From: Sutterella sp.
GTDB taxonomy: Bacteria; Pseudomonadota; Gammaproteobacteria; Burkholderiales; Burkholderiaceae_F
Reading direction: 5' to 3'
Assembly (NCBI GenBank): GCA_020025965.1
Contig: JAHHRG010000016.1
Coordinates: forward strand, 1 to 35,825
Length of the DNA: 35,825 nucleotides
The translations under genes were made by a program, and so were the position numbers. The notes under the pieces are model-generated. The model was not told the origin of the DNA. It was given only the letters and a program-made list of their open reading frames with translations, and made no database searches. This document shows, piece by piece, positions 16,829-25,178 of the stretch; the stretch's first letter is position 1, and every line of letters begins with the position of its first letter.

Positions 16829-16898
16829 CGGTAAAAGTTAATGATTCTAGAGTGGATGCTCATCCGCTTTTACAACGACAATCAACTAGGAGAGATTC

Positions 16899-17414
16899 AT
16901 GTCGTTTTCTTGGAAAATTTTGGCTACGGCCGCTGCCGCAGCTGCTCTTTTGAGCGGTTGTTCTTCTGTTTCTTTGGACGAAAGTGCCAAGCAGGGCACG
17001 CTCGCCGGTGAAGAAGTGCAGGCGGAAACGAATCCATTCGTTGACCCTGCCAACGCTCTTTCCCATCGTTCTGTCTATTTTGCGTTCGATTCCTATGATG
17101 TCGAACCGGAATATCTCGCTAATGTTGAAGCTCACGCCAAGTGGCTTCTTAATCACCCGAACGTCAAGGTCGTGATTCAGGGGAATACTGACGATCGCGG
17201 TGGCCGCGAATACAACCTCGCCCTTGGTCAGAAGCGTTCAGAAGCTGTCAAGCAGCGTATGCAACTTCTCGGTGTTCCCGCTGAAAGCATCGAAGCCGTT
17301 TCCTTCGGTAAGGAAAAGCCAGTTGCCTTTGGCCAGAGCGAAGAAGCTTGGGCTCAGAACCGTCGTGCCGATATCGTTTATCCGGTTGAAGTGATCAACG
17401 GTCTTGCCAAGTAA
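16899..17414 (+). CDS. pal: Peptidoglycan-associated lipoprotein Pal
   Basis: Outer-membrane lipoprotein that binds peptidoglycan and TolB. A lipoprotein signal with lipobox LLSGC puts the lipidated residue at Cys21. The C-terminal OmpA-like domain (about residues 58-165) has YFAFDSYDVEPEY, IQGNTDDRGGREYNLALG, RSEAVKQ and QNRRADIVY, which include the diaminopimelate-binding Asp/Arg positions of the family. AGGAGA at 16888-16893, five bases before the ATG, is an excellent ribosome-binding site. Length is 171 residues, normal for the family. It lies between tolB and cpoB, with a terminator downstream. Confidence 0.97.
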   Translation: MSFSWKILATAAAAAALLSGCSSVSLDESAKQGTLAGEEVQAETNPFVDPANALSHRSVYFAFDSYDVEPEYLANVEAHAKWLLNHPNVKVVIQGNTDDRGGREYNLALGQKRSEAVKQRMQLLGVPAESIEAVSFGKEKPVAFGQSEEAWAQNRRADIVYPVEVINGLAK

Positions 17415-17444
17415 GTAGGGCACCGTCCACCATCCATTTATAAG

Positions 17445-17481
17445 GCCGACGCTCGTTCCTTTAGGAACGAAGTCGGCTTTT
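17445..17481 (+). terminator. Intrinsic terminator after pal
   Basis: Two stacked stems, GCCGAC (17445-17450) with GTCGGC (17472-17477) and CGTTCCT (17454-17460) with AGGAACG (17463-17469), then TTTT. The cpoB start codon is 18 bases beyond it. Confidence 0.8.
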
Positions 17482-17499
17482 AGCTTATTGAGAAGTGTC

Positions 17500-18213
17500 A
17501 TGACCATTCAACAAGTCGCCGCTCGTTTCTGTGTAATTGCAACGTTTGCGGCCGCCTCCTCGAGCGTCTGGGCCTTTGCCGATGACGAAGCCCGTACCGC
17601 CATCCTTGATTTGCGAGAACAGGTAAAGACTCTGCAGGCTGCACAGCTAAATTTTGTGAGCCGTATCGAAGAATTGCAGAAACAGAACCGCATGCTGACG
17701 GGCCGCGTTGAAGAACTCTCTAATCAGATTCATCAGGAAGGACGTTCTACGCGCGATCTTTTCAAGGACCTGGATCAGCGACTCGGCAAGTTCGAACCAC
17801 GCATTGTCGTGATTAACGGTGAGTCCGTTGAAGTGATGCCACAAGAAAAGGCGGCGTATGACGAGGCCGTGAATGCTCTCCAAAGCGGCGACTACAAGAA
17901 GGCCGAAACGCTTTTTGCCGCTTTCGCCGAAAATTGGAATCGCTCCGCTTACCGTCCTGACGCTCTTTTTTGGCTCGGCTCTTCTCAGTATGCAAACGAA
18001 AAGTACAAGTCTGCCTACAACACTCAGAATCAGCTAATTAAGAGCTATCCAAAACATGCCCGGATTCCGGATGCCATGCTCTCAGTGGCCTCTTCTCAGG
18101 CCGCGCTTGGGAACCTAAAAGCTGCTCGCAATACTCTGCAGAGAGTCCAACGTCAGTTTCCAAAGACGGAAGCTAGCAAGGAGGCAGCGGCTCGTCTGAA
18201 GACTTTGCGCTAG
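17500..18213 (+). CDS. cpoB: Cell-division coordinator CpoB (YbgF), periplasmic
   Basis: Periplasmic protein that links Tol-Pal activity to peptidoglycan synthesis at the septum in E. coli. It has a signal peptide (residues 1-25, ending SSSVWA), an N-terminal coiled coil (about 35-90, LREQVKTLQAAQLNF through EELSNQIHQ) that trimerises in relatives, and C-terminal TPR repeats (about 115-235): YDEAVNALQSGDYKKAETLF, PDALFWLGSSQYANEKY and PDAMLSVASSQAALGN. The ATG at 17500 gives 237 residues, slightly shorter than the E. coli 263. A TTG at 17488 is in frame but lies at the edge of the terminator. Its position after tolB-pal fits the family. Confidence 0.93.
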   Translation: MTIQQVAARFCVIATFAAASSSVWAFADDEARTAILDLREQVKTLQAAQLNFVSRIEELQKQNRMLTGRVEELSNQIHQEGRSTRDLFKDLDQRLGKFEPRIVVINGESVEVMPQEKAAYDEAVNALQSGDYKKAETLFAAFAENWNRSAYRPDALFWLGSSQYANEKYKSAYNTQNQLIKSYPKHARIPDAMLSVASSQAALGNLKAARNTLQRVQRQFPKTEASKEAAARLKTLR

Positions 18214-18254
18214 AGAAATTGGCGGCAAATAACCAATAGTTGGGAAGATTTTCC

Positions 18255-18260
18255 TATAAT
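18255..18260 (+). promoter_or_regulatory. Candidate -10 element for the malic enzyme gene
   Basis: A perfect TATAAT in an AT-rich stretch, 92 bases before the ATG. No clear -35 hexamer is found 16-18 bases upstream. It would give a leader containing the hairpin at 18271-18293. Confidence 0.35.
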
Positions 18261-18270
18261 TAAAAAATTC

Positions 18271-18293
18271 GCCGGCTTCCTTTTTAAGCTGGC
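18271..18293 (+). other. Leader hairpin before the malic enzyme gene
   Basis: GCCGGCTT (18271-18278) pairs with AAGCTGGC (18286-18293) with one G-U pair and a pyrimidine loop. It is followed by TTCCTC rather than a T run. It could end cpoB transcripts weakly or shape the maeA leader. Confidence 0.4.
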
Positions 18294-18352
18294 TTCCTCA
18301 AAACTGCCCGGATAATTGTGTACCCCGTGGAGTTAAATTCAAAGAAGGACTT

Positions 18353-19978
18353 ATGACTGAATGCAAGCATAATCGCGGCAATGCCGTGTTGCGCAATCCG
18401 CTGATCAACCGCAGCGCCGCTTTTACTCAGGAAGAACGTGAACAGCACGGTCTGCGCGGTCTTCTCCCGCCCGCCGTCACGACAATGGAAGATCAGGTGA
18501 CGCGTATGCGTACGATCCTCGATCGCTGCCCGACGTCTTTTGACAAGTTCCTTATTCTCGACAGCCTTCACGCTACCGACGAAAACCTTTACTTCAAGCT
18601 TCTGATCGACTACATCGACGACTATATGCCCGTGGTTTACACGCCGACCGTTGGCGAAGTTTGCCAGAAGTTCAGTCACATCTACCGTCACCCGCGCGGT
18701 GCCTTTATTTCGATCAACGATAAAGGCCATGTCCGTGAAATTATCGAAAACTGCCCGAACGAAGAAGTTGATGTTATCGTCGTGACCGATGGTCAGCGTA
18801 TTCTCGGTCTCGGCGACCTCGGTATCAACGGTATGGGTATCCCCTGCGGCAAGCTGTCTCTCTACACGGCTTGCGCCGGTATTGATCCTGCCAAAACGCT
18901 TCCTGTGACGATTGACGTTGGCACGAATACCGAAGCGTACCTCAACGATCCGCTCTACCTCGGCCTTCGTCAGGAACGCGTAACTGGCGAAGCTTATGAC
19001 GAATTGATCGAAGAATTCATGGTCGAAGCCCGCCGCCGTTGGCCGAACGTTTTGATCCAGTTTGAAGACTTCGGTAACAATCATGCTTTCGACATTCTCG
19101 AACGCTATCGCGAACAGTGTCTCTGCTTTAATGACGATATTCAGGGCACGGCGACCGTTGCTGTGACGGGCGTTTACTCCGCTCTTCGTGTGACGGGCCA
19201 GAAACTCGCCGACCAGAAGTTCCTTTTCATGGGAGCCGGTGAGGCTGCTACGGGTATCGCTCAGCTCATCGTTGATGCCATGGTTGAAGAAGGTATGGAT
19301 CGTGAAGAAGCTCTGAAGCACTGTGCTCTCTTCGATTCTAAGGGGCTCGTTACTTCCACGCGTGGTGATAAGCTTGCTCACCACAAGGTGCCGTTCGCTC
19401 ACGATATGCCCAACACGAAGTCCTTCCTTGAAGCCGTCAAGCTACTTCGTCCGACGGGTATCCTCGGCGTTTCTGCTCAGCCCAATACCTTTACGCCGGA
19501 AATCCTTCGTGAAATGGCTGCTATCAACGAACGTCCGATCATCTTCGCTCTGTCGAACCCGACGTCCCGTGCCGAGTGCGATGCCGAAACGGCTTATCGC
19601 GAAACCGAGGGTCGCGCACTCTTCGCTTCCGGCTCTCCTTTTGCTCCGGTTACCTATGAAGGCCACACCTTCGTTCCGCGTCAGGGTAACAACAGCTATG
19701 TTTTCCCGGGCCTCGGCTTGGGTGCTGTCTTTACGAAGGCGAAGTGGATGCCGACCGGCATGTTCCTTGCCGCTTCCCGCGAACTTGCCAAGCTTGTAAG
19801 TGAAGTCGACCTTGAACAGGGCTCTCTCTATCCGCCACTCTCTGCTATTCGTGAAGTTTCTGCTTTGATTGGTACGGCGGTGGCCGACTATGCCTACGAA
19901 CACGGTTTGGCCGGCAACGAACGTCCGGAAAATCTTGAAGCCGCCGTTCGTGCCTTCATGTTCACTCCTAAGGCCTAA
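18353..19978 (+). CDS. maeA: NAD-type malic enzyme (oxaloacetate-decarboxylating)
   Basis: Converts malate to pyruvate and CO2 with reduction of NAD(P), feeding pyruvate from the C4-dicarboxylate pool. At 541 residues it is the stand-alone, eukaryote-like size class, not the larger MaeB type fused to a phosphotransacetylase domain. Catalytic Tyr96 (VVYTPTVGE) and Lys167 (PCGKLSLY), the metal ligands around E237-D238 (FEDF) and D261 (CFNDDIQGTA), and the nucleotide loop GAGEAATG (294-301) are all present. NAD rather than NADP preference is inferred from subfamily resemblance. AAGGA at 18345-18349 is a close ribosome-binding site. Strong codon bias suggests high expression. Confidence 0.93.
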   Translation: MTECKHNRGNAVLRNPLINRSAAFTQEEREQHGLRGLLPPAVTTMEDQVTRMRTILDRCPTSFDKFLILDSLHATDENLYFKLLIDYIDDYMPVVYTPTVGEVCQKFSHIYRHPRGAFISINDKGHVREIIENCPNEEVDVIVVTDGQRILGLGDLGINGMGIPCGKLSLYTACAGIDPAKTLPVTIDVGTNTEAYLNDPLYLGLRQERVTGEAYDELIEEFMVEARRRWPNVLIQFEDFGNNHAFDILERYREQCLCFNDDIQGTATVAVTGVYSALRVTGQKLADQKFLFMGAGEAATGIAQLIVDAMVEEGMDREEALKHCALFDSKGLVTSTRGDKLAHHKVPFAHDMPNTKSFLEAVKLLRPTGILGVSAQPNTFTPEILREMAAINERPIIFALSNPTSRAECDAETAYRETEGRALFASGSPFAPVTYEGHTFVPRQGNNSYVFPGLGLGAVFTKAKWMPTGMFLAASRELAKLVSEVDLEQGSLYPPLSAIREVSALIGTAVADYAYEHGLAGNERPENLEAAVRAFMFTPKA

Positions 19979-20000
19979 ACGACTTTAGATTTGAAGGAAA

Positions 20001-20048
20001 GCCTTCGATTGCCGTTCTCTGATTCGAGTCGGCAACGGAGGCTTTTTT
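20001..20048 (+). terminator. Intrinsic terminator overlapping the scpA ribosome-binding site
   Basis: GCCTTCGATTGCCG (20001-20014) pairs with CGGCAACGGAGGC (20030-20042) with one bulge, followed by six T (20043-20048). The GGAGG at 20037-20041 in the 3' arm is the only Shine-Dalgarno-like sequence for scpA, whose ATG is at 20053. Confidence 0.82.
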
Positions 20049-20052
20049 CGTC

Positions 20053-20904
20053 ATGAGCGAAGACTATTTGGTTCAGGACTTGAGGTTTGTCGAAGAGGCT
20101 GAAGAACGGATCCTCGCACGTCTTTACGGCGAGCCTCTCGAGAGTTGTCCTGAGGGACTCTACATTCCGCCCGAAGCGTTGCGAGTATTCTTGCAGAGCT
20201 TCGAAGGTCCGCTTGACCTTTTGCTTTACCTCATTCGAAAGCAGAAGTTCGACGTCATGGATATTCCGATGGCGGAATTGACCGAACAGTACATGCGATA
20301 CGTAGAACTTGTTCGGGAAAATGACCTGGAATTAGCCGCTTCCTACCTTGTGATGAGTGCCACGCTCATGCAAATCAAAAGTCGCCTTCTTTTGCCTTCC
20401 GCCAGAACGGACGAAGACGGCGAACCGGAGGATCCGCGAGCTGAACTCATGAGAAGACTCTTAGAGTACGAGAAGATTCGTTTCGCTGCCGTAGAACTAC
20501 AGGAGATGCCGAGAGAGGGACGAGACTTCTGGGTTGGGCGAGTCGAGCAGATTCAAACTGCCGACGTGCTGTATCCCGATGTGTCGGGAGACGAGATGCT
20601 CGAGGCATGGATGAGCGTTTTGGCACGCTTGCAACTCAAGCAGAGGCATCGTGTATCGCGTCAGGAGCTCTCTGTGAGAGAGCACATGTCGAACGTTCTT
20701 AAGCGACTGAGAGATGAGGGTACGGTGGCTTTGGGGGCATTATTTGCAGAAGAGCTAGACCGAGAAAAGATGACGGTCTGGTTCCTTGCTTTGCTGGAAT
20801 TGGCCAAGGAGGGGCTTGTTGTTCTTACTCAAGCAGAACCCTTTGCCGAAATCTATGCCTCACTTCCCAACGAAGAAGCTCCGCTTTTTGTAGAAGATAT
20901 CTGA
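20053..20904 (+). CDS. scpA: Segregation and condensation protein A
   Basis: Kleisin subunit of the SMC-ScpAB condensin, which compacts and helps separate chromosomes. The N-terminal SMC-binding region contains FEGPLDLLLYLIRKQKFDVMDIPMAELTEQYM, the family signature, followed by ELAASYLVMSATLMQIKSRLLLP. The C-terminal winged-helix region (about 225-270) is rich in acidic residues. Length is 283 residues. scpB is not next to it; the neighbours are maeA upstream and a convergent transporter gene downstream. Codon use is less biased than in maeA (Glu GAG and GAA mixed), suggesting lower expression. Confidence 0.94.
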   Translation: MSEDYLVQDLRFVEEAEERILARLYGEPLESCPEGLYIPPEALRVFLQSFEGPLDLLLYLIRKQKFDVMDIPMAELTEQYMRYVELVRENDLELAASYLVMSATLMQIKSRLLLPSARTDEDGEPEDPRAELMRRLLEYEKIRFAAVELQEMPREGRDFWVGRVEQIQTADVLYPDVSGDEMLEAWMSVLARLQLKQRHRVSRQELSVREHMSNVLKRLRDEGTVALGALFAEELDREKMTVWFLALLELAKEGLVVLTQAEPFAEIYASLPNEEAPLFVEDI

Positions 20905-20926
20905 GTCAAATTTCAACCAATAATGA

Positions 20927-20960
20927 AAAGAGCCCGCCGGCATCAGCCGACGGGCTCTTT
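20927..20960. terminator. Bidirectional terminator between scpA and the SulP gene
   Basis: AAAGAGCCCG, C, CGGC, loop ATCA, GCCG, A, CGGGCTCTTT: a 14-bp stem with one mismatch, A-rich on the left and T-rich on the right. It serves both convergent genes. Confidence 0.88.
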
Positions 20961-20982
20961 ATTATGAGTCGCTCAAAGACGA

Positions 20983-22779
20983 TCAGGCTTGAGTTTTACC
21001 TTCAACTTTGGTTGCGACCTCGGGTTTCTTTTCTTCAACGCTGGGTTTCGAGGCTTCCGTCTTGGTTTCGCGAGCTTTCTGCTCGGCAATGATCACTTTG
21101 GCACGAGCCATGGCGAATTCCATATCTGGAACCATGTTGGCACCGAGACGCTGAGCAATCTGCGTACGACGCAACTGGGCGAGCGGATGGCCCTTGGCAC
21201 CAGCGATGATCAGGTCGTGATTATGACGACGCAGAGCGCGGGCAAAGACTTCGATTTGATCCATAGCAGAGTTGTCGATATGGAGCAGATCGGTGAAGTC
21301 GAGGACAACGATGTTGGCAGCAGTCGGTGACGTGATGCGAAGCGGATCGGTAACATGTTCAAGCTTCGAGATGGAACCAAAGAAGAGAGCGCCGCGCAGA
21401 TGCCAAGCTTCGACGTTATCGGGAATGTCAAAGGGAAGTGTGGCAGGTTCGACAGCGGTCAGATTGTTCATTCGCAGGAGGAAGAAGACGCAAGCTACCA
21501 CCAAGCCAAACTCAACGGCAACCGTCAGGTCGAAGATGACCGTGAGGAAGAACGTAACGAGGAGCGTAGCCTTGTAAGAGAGCGTCATCTGACGCAGGCG
21601 CATGAATTCGCGCCAGTTACCCATGTTCCAAGCTACGAAGACAAGGATGGCAGCCAGAGCGGAAAGAGGAATGTTGCTTGCCAGTGGAGCGGCGGCAAGA
21701 ATTACGACCAAAAGCGTCAGGGCATGGACGATACCGGCAATAGGAGAGAAGGCGCCGGACTTGATGTTCGTCACTGTACGGGCAATCGTCCCAGTAGCTG
21801 GAATACCGCCGAAGAAGGGAACGACCATGTTGGCAACACCTTGTCCCATCAGTTCTTGATTGGGGTCGTGACGGTCGTCGGTCATAGTGTCGGCCACGCG
21901 GGCGCAGAGAAGACTTTCAATAGAGCCCAATACCGCGAGCGTGAGCATGGGGCCCAAGAGCTGCTTGAAAGTTGCCCAGTCGAATTCTGGAATCTGCAAA
22001 GAGGGCAGAGATTGCGGAATTCCTCCGAACTTAGAACCGATGGTTTCAACTGGCAGGTCGAAGAGGGTCACGGCAATCGTAGAGAGAATCAGGACGACTA
22101 CGGTACCAGGTAAGTGGGCGAGCCAACGCTTCCACTGAGGACCGTTCATTTGATAGCCCTTCGGCCAGAACTTGATGAGGAGGAAACTTGTCAAGGCAAT
22201 GCCGAGGGCCCAGAAATTCATCGTGGAGATGTTCGCGGCAATGGCGCTGATCTGACCGAAGAAATCGGCCGGCATCTTGGCGACGGTCAATCCGAGGAAG
22301 TCCTTCACCTGCTGCAGACCGATCATAACGGCAATACCGTTGGTAAAACCGATGACGATCGAGACAGGAATGAATTTGATGATTCCGCCGAGCTTAAAGA
22401 GCCCCATTAGGAACAAAAATATCCCTGAACCCAAAGTGGCGATGAAGAGGTTGCTCAAGCCGTACTGAGCAATGATGCCGTAAATAATGACGACGAAAGC
22501 GCCGGCGGGACCACCGATTTGAACGCGGCAACCGCCTAATAGGGAGATTAAGAAGCCGGCGATAATGGCGGTATAAATCCCGGATTCGGGCGGTACGCCG
22601 GAGGCGATACCGAAGGCCATGGCCAAGGGCAATGCAACCATACCGACGGTAAGGCCGGCGGAAATGTCTCGCGACAACATGTGGCTGTCGTAAGAGTGCA
22701 GGGATTGGACAAGGACGGGTTTGAATTTGGCCAGGGGAAGATGGTGAAGAATCCCGCTAGCCGTTTCTTTAATTGACAT
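20983..22779 (-). CDS. SulP-family anion transporter with STAS domain
   Basis: Inner-membrane secondary transporter of the SulP/SLC26 family, with 598 residues. The membrane domain begins after about 35 residues with DISAGLTVGMVALPLAMAFG and continues through IQIGGPAGAF-like VQIGGPAGAFVVIIYG, then many hydrophobic helices up to about residue 420. The cytoplasmic STAS domain (about 435-545) contains IVVLDFTDLLHIDNSAMD with the conserved serine. A Lys/Glu-rich tail of about 35 residues closes it. The substrate (sulfate, bicarbonate or C4-dicarboxylate) cannot be read from the sequence. The ATG at 22779 lacks a clear ribosome-binding site; the longer frame upstream runs into the metG terminator. 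Confidence 0.92.
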   Translation of the reverse strand: MSIKETASGILHHLPLAKFKPVLVQSLHSYDSHMLSRDISAGLTVGMVALPLAMAFGIASGVPPESGIYTAIIAGFLISLLGGCRVQIGGPAGAFVVIIYGIIAQYGLSNLFIATLGSGIFLFLMGLFKLGGIIKFIPVSIVIGFTNGIAVMIGLQQVKDFLGLTVAKMPADFFGQISAIAANISTMNFWALGIALTSFLLIKFWPKGYQMNGPQWKRWLAHLPGTVVVLILSTIAVTLFDLPVETIGSKFGGIPQSLPSLQIPEFDWATFKQLLGPMLTLAVLGSIESLLCARVADTMTDDRHDPNQELMGQGVANMVVPFFGGIPATGTIARTVTNIKSGAFSPIAGIVHALTLLVVILAAAPLASNIPLSALAAILVFVAWNMGNWREFMRLRQMTLSYKATLLVTFFLTVIFDLTVAVEFGLVVACVFFLLRMNNLTAVEPATLPFDIPDNVEAWHLRGALFFGSISKLEHVTDPLRITSPTAANIVVLDFTDLLHIDNSAMDQIEVFARALRRHNHDLIIAGAKGHPLAQLRRTQIAQRLGANMVPDMEFAMARAKVIIAEQKARETKTEASKPSVEEKKPEVATKVEGKTQA

Positions 22780-22824
22780 GACGAAACAGTGTAGCTGCAG
22801 GGCTAAAAAAAGATGTCTAATTGT

Positions 22825-22859
22825 AAAAAAACTAAGCACCCGTGTACACACGGGTGCTT
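22825..22859 (-). terminator. Intrinsic terminator after metG
   Basis: AAGCACCCGTGT (22834-22845) and ACACGGGTGCTT (22848-22859) form a perfect 12-bp stem with a two-base centre. On the - strand it is followed by AG and seven T. Confidence 0.85.
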
Positions 22860-22915
22860 TGTTCGATCGCAAAGAAAGGGAAATAAATTTGCGTTAGAAC
22901 GTCAAGATCATGCGA

Positions 22916-24973
22916 TTAGCGAATACGCATACCGGGCACCGCACCGGAATCGGGTTCGAGAATAAAGAGTCCGAGATTCTTGTCGTTGGCATCGGAGGCG
23001 GCGAGAACCATGCCTTCGGAGATGCCGAAACGCATCTTGCGCGGGGCAAGATTTGCAATCATGACGGTAAGACGACCTTCAAGATCTTCGGGCTGATACG
23101 CGCCCTTGATGCCGGAGAAGACGTTGCGCGTATGACCTTCACCGAGGTCGAGCGTAAGACGAAGGAGCTTTGTAGAGCCTTCAACGTGTTCGCACTTGAC
23201 AATCTTGGCAACGCGCAGGTCGATCTTCGTAAAGTCGTCGATCTTGCATTCGGGGGCAATGGCTTCGCCGCCGGGCAGAACGGGTTCAGGTTCAGGGGCT
23301 TTTTCTGGAACCAGAACGTTCAACTGCTTATCCATGTCAACGCGCTGCATCAAATGCTTAAAGGCGTTGATCGGACGTTCGGAAGTGAGCGGGGTGGAGA
23401 CGGAAGCCCAGTTGAGCGGATCAATCGAGAGGAAGGACTCGACACGTTCAGCCGTAGCGGGAAGAACCGGCTTGAGATAGAGCGTGAGAAGACGGAAACC
23501 TTCGAGGGCGATCGTCGAAACGCGATGCAAGTCTTCGGCACGGGCCGGATCCTTCGCGAGTTCCCACGGTTTCTCTGTATCAACGAATTCGTTAATACGG
23601 TCGGCGAGTTCCATGACGACGCGCGTAGCACGTGCAAATTCACGGGTTTCGTAGTACTTCTGCACTTCTTCGGCACGAGCGCGGATGCTCGTGAGGAGTT
23701 CGTCCTGCATCACGTCGTCTCGAACGCGACCTTCGAACTTTTTGAAGATAAAACCAGCTGCGCGAGAAGCAATGTTGACGTACTTGCCGATCAAGTCGGA
23801 GTTGACACGCTGGGCAAAGTCGGCTTTCGTGAAGTCAACGTCTTCAACACGGGAGTTCATCTTGGCGGCGAGGTAGTAGCGCAACCATTCGGCGTTCATG
23901 CCGAGATCAAGGTACTGCAGCGGTGAGATGCCCGTGCCACGACTTTTACTCATCTTTTCGCCGTTGACTGTCATGAAGCCGTGAGCGTTCACGTGGTCGG
24001 GAATACGGAAAGGCTTGCCAGCAAAGTGGAGCATAGCAGGCCAGAAAAGAGTGTGGAAGTATATGATGTCCTTCCCAATGAAGTGGTGCTGTTCGGTGTT
24101 TTCGTCAAGCAGAAGTTGTTCGAAGTCGAGACCGTTTTTTTCGCAGTAGGCCTTCAGAGATGCAAGGTAACCGACAGGCGCATCAAGCCAAACGTAGAAG
24201 TACTTACCCGGAGCATCCGGAATGGCAATGCCGAAATAGGGTTCGTCACGAGAGATATCCCAGTCGGAAAGGTTTCCGTCTTCTCCCAGCCACTCCATAT
24301 CTTTGGCAAGCACTTCGGACTGAACACGCGGCAGACCGTCTTTGCCAGTGCCGTTAGTCCACTCACGCAGGAACTTGACACACTGCGGGTCGGAGAGTTT
24401 GAAGAAGTAATGGGTCGAGGTACGGATTTCGGGACGGGAACCCGAGAGCGTGGAATACGGGTCTACGACTTCCATCGGGGAATAAACAGCGGAGCACTTT
24501 TCGCAATTGTCGCCATACTGATCCTTGGCGCCGCAACGAGGGCAGGTTCCCTTAATGAAGCGGTCGGCAAGGAACATGCCCTTGACGGTGTCGTAGTACT
24601 GTTCGATTTCTTTGGTATAGATTAGACCACCGGCCTTGAGGCGACGGTAAATGCCTTGACTCAGTTCGTGGTTTTCGGGCGCATCAGTGCTGTGCCAATG
24701 ATCGAAGCTGATATGGAAACCGTCGAGATACTGTTTGCGACCTGCGGCAATTTCAGCTACGAATTCCTGCGGGGTGATGCCGCGTTTCTGAGCGGCAATC
24801 ATGATGGGCGCACCGTGAACGTCGTCGGCGCCGACGAAATGTACCTTGTTACCTGACATTCGCTCGTGGCGCACCCAGATGTCTGCCTGGATATATTCCA
24901 TGATGTGGCCCATATGGAAAGCGCCGTTGGCGTAAGGCAATGCTGTAGTAACAAAAAGATTTCGCTTGCTCAT
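22916..24973 (-). CDS. metG: Methionyl-tRNA synthetase
   Basis: Charges initiator and elongator tRNA-Met. The 685-residue protein is the long bacterial form. The class I HIGH-type motif is HMGH at 20-23, the zinc knuckle cysteines are C144, C147, C157 and C160 (CPRCG and CEKC), and KMSKS is at 340-344. The C-terminal OB-fold tRNA-binding domain (about 585-685) begins IDDFTKIDLRVAKIV and includes TRNVFSGIK, which dimerises the enzyme. The ATG at 24973 has only a weak AAAGA ahead of it. apbC is transcribed divergently on the other side. Confidence 0.98.
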   Translation of the reverse strand: MSKRNLFVTTALPYANGAFHMGHIMEYIQADIWVRHERMSGNKVHFVGADDVHGAPIMIAAQKRGITPQEFVAEIAAGRKQYLDGFHISFDHWHSTDAPENHELSQGIYRRLKAGGLIYTKEIEQYYDTVKGMFLADRFIKGTCPRCGAKDQYGDNCEKCSAVYSPMEVVDPYSTLSGSRPEIRTSTHYFFKLSDPQCVKFLREWTNGTGKDGLPRVQSEVLAKDMEWLGEDGNLSDWDISRDEPYFGIAIPDAPGKYFYVWLDAPVGYLASLKAYCEKNGLDFEQLLLDENTEQHHFIGKDIIYFHTLFWPAMLHFAGKPFRIPDHVNAHGFMTVNGEKMSKSRGTGISPLQYLDLGMNAEWLRYYLAAKMNSRVEDVDFTKADFAQRVNSDLIGKYVNIASRAAGFIFKKFEGRVRDDVMQDELLTSIRARAEEVQKYYETREFARATRVVMELADRINEFVDTEKPWELAKDPARAEDLHRVSTIALEGFRLLTLYLKPVLPATAERVESFLSIDPLNWASVSTPLTSERPINAFKHLMQRVDMDKQLNVLVPEKAPEPEPVLPGGEAIAPECKIDDFTKIDLRVAKIVKCEHVEGSTKLLRLTLDLGEGHTRNVFSGIKGAYQPEDLEGRLTVMIANLAPRKMRFGISEGMVLAASDANDKNLGLFILEPDSGAVPGMRIR

Positions 24974-25032
24974 CGTATCTTTAAACCTGCAGTTGATGGA
25001 AAAACTTTTCCCTAAAAGAAAGGGAATTGTTT

Positions 25033-25061
25033 ATTGTATCGCTTTCCGCGCAAATTGACGA
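25033..25061 (-). promoter_or_regulatory. Candidate metG promoter
   Basis: On the - strand, TCGTCA (25056-25061) and TACAAT (25033-25038) are separated by 17 bases, giving 4/6 and 5/6 matches to the sigma-70 consensus. It lies about 60 bases upstream of the metG ATG. Confidence 0.42.
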
Positions 25062-25178
25062 CGTCTCTATACGAGGAAATTCATTTTCTTTCAGGGCGCG
25101 ATAAGCACAAAGTACTAAAATATTGAGCACTTGTCTTTGTACCAAGCAAGAAACCATCGAACAATTGGAATAATTCGA

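Noticed and set aside
18284..19402. Antisense open frame over maeA
   Set aside because: Shadow of a strongly biased gene; no start signal or domain.
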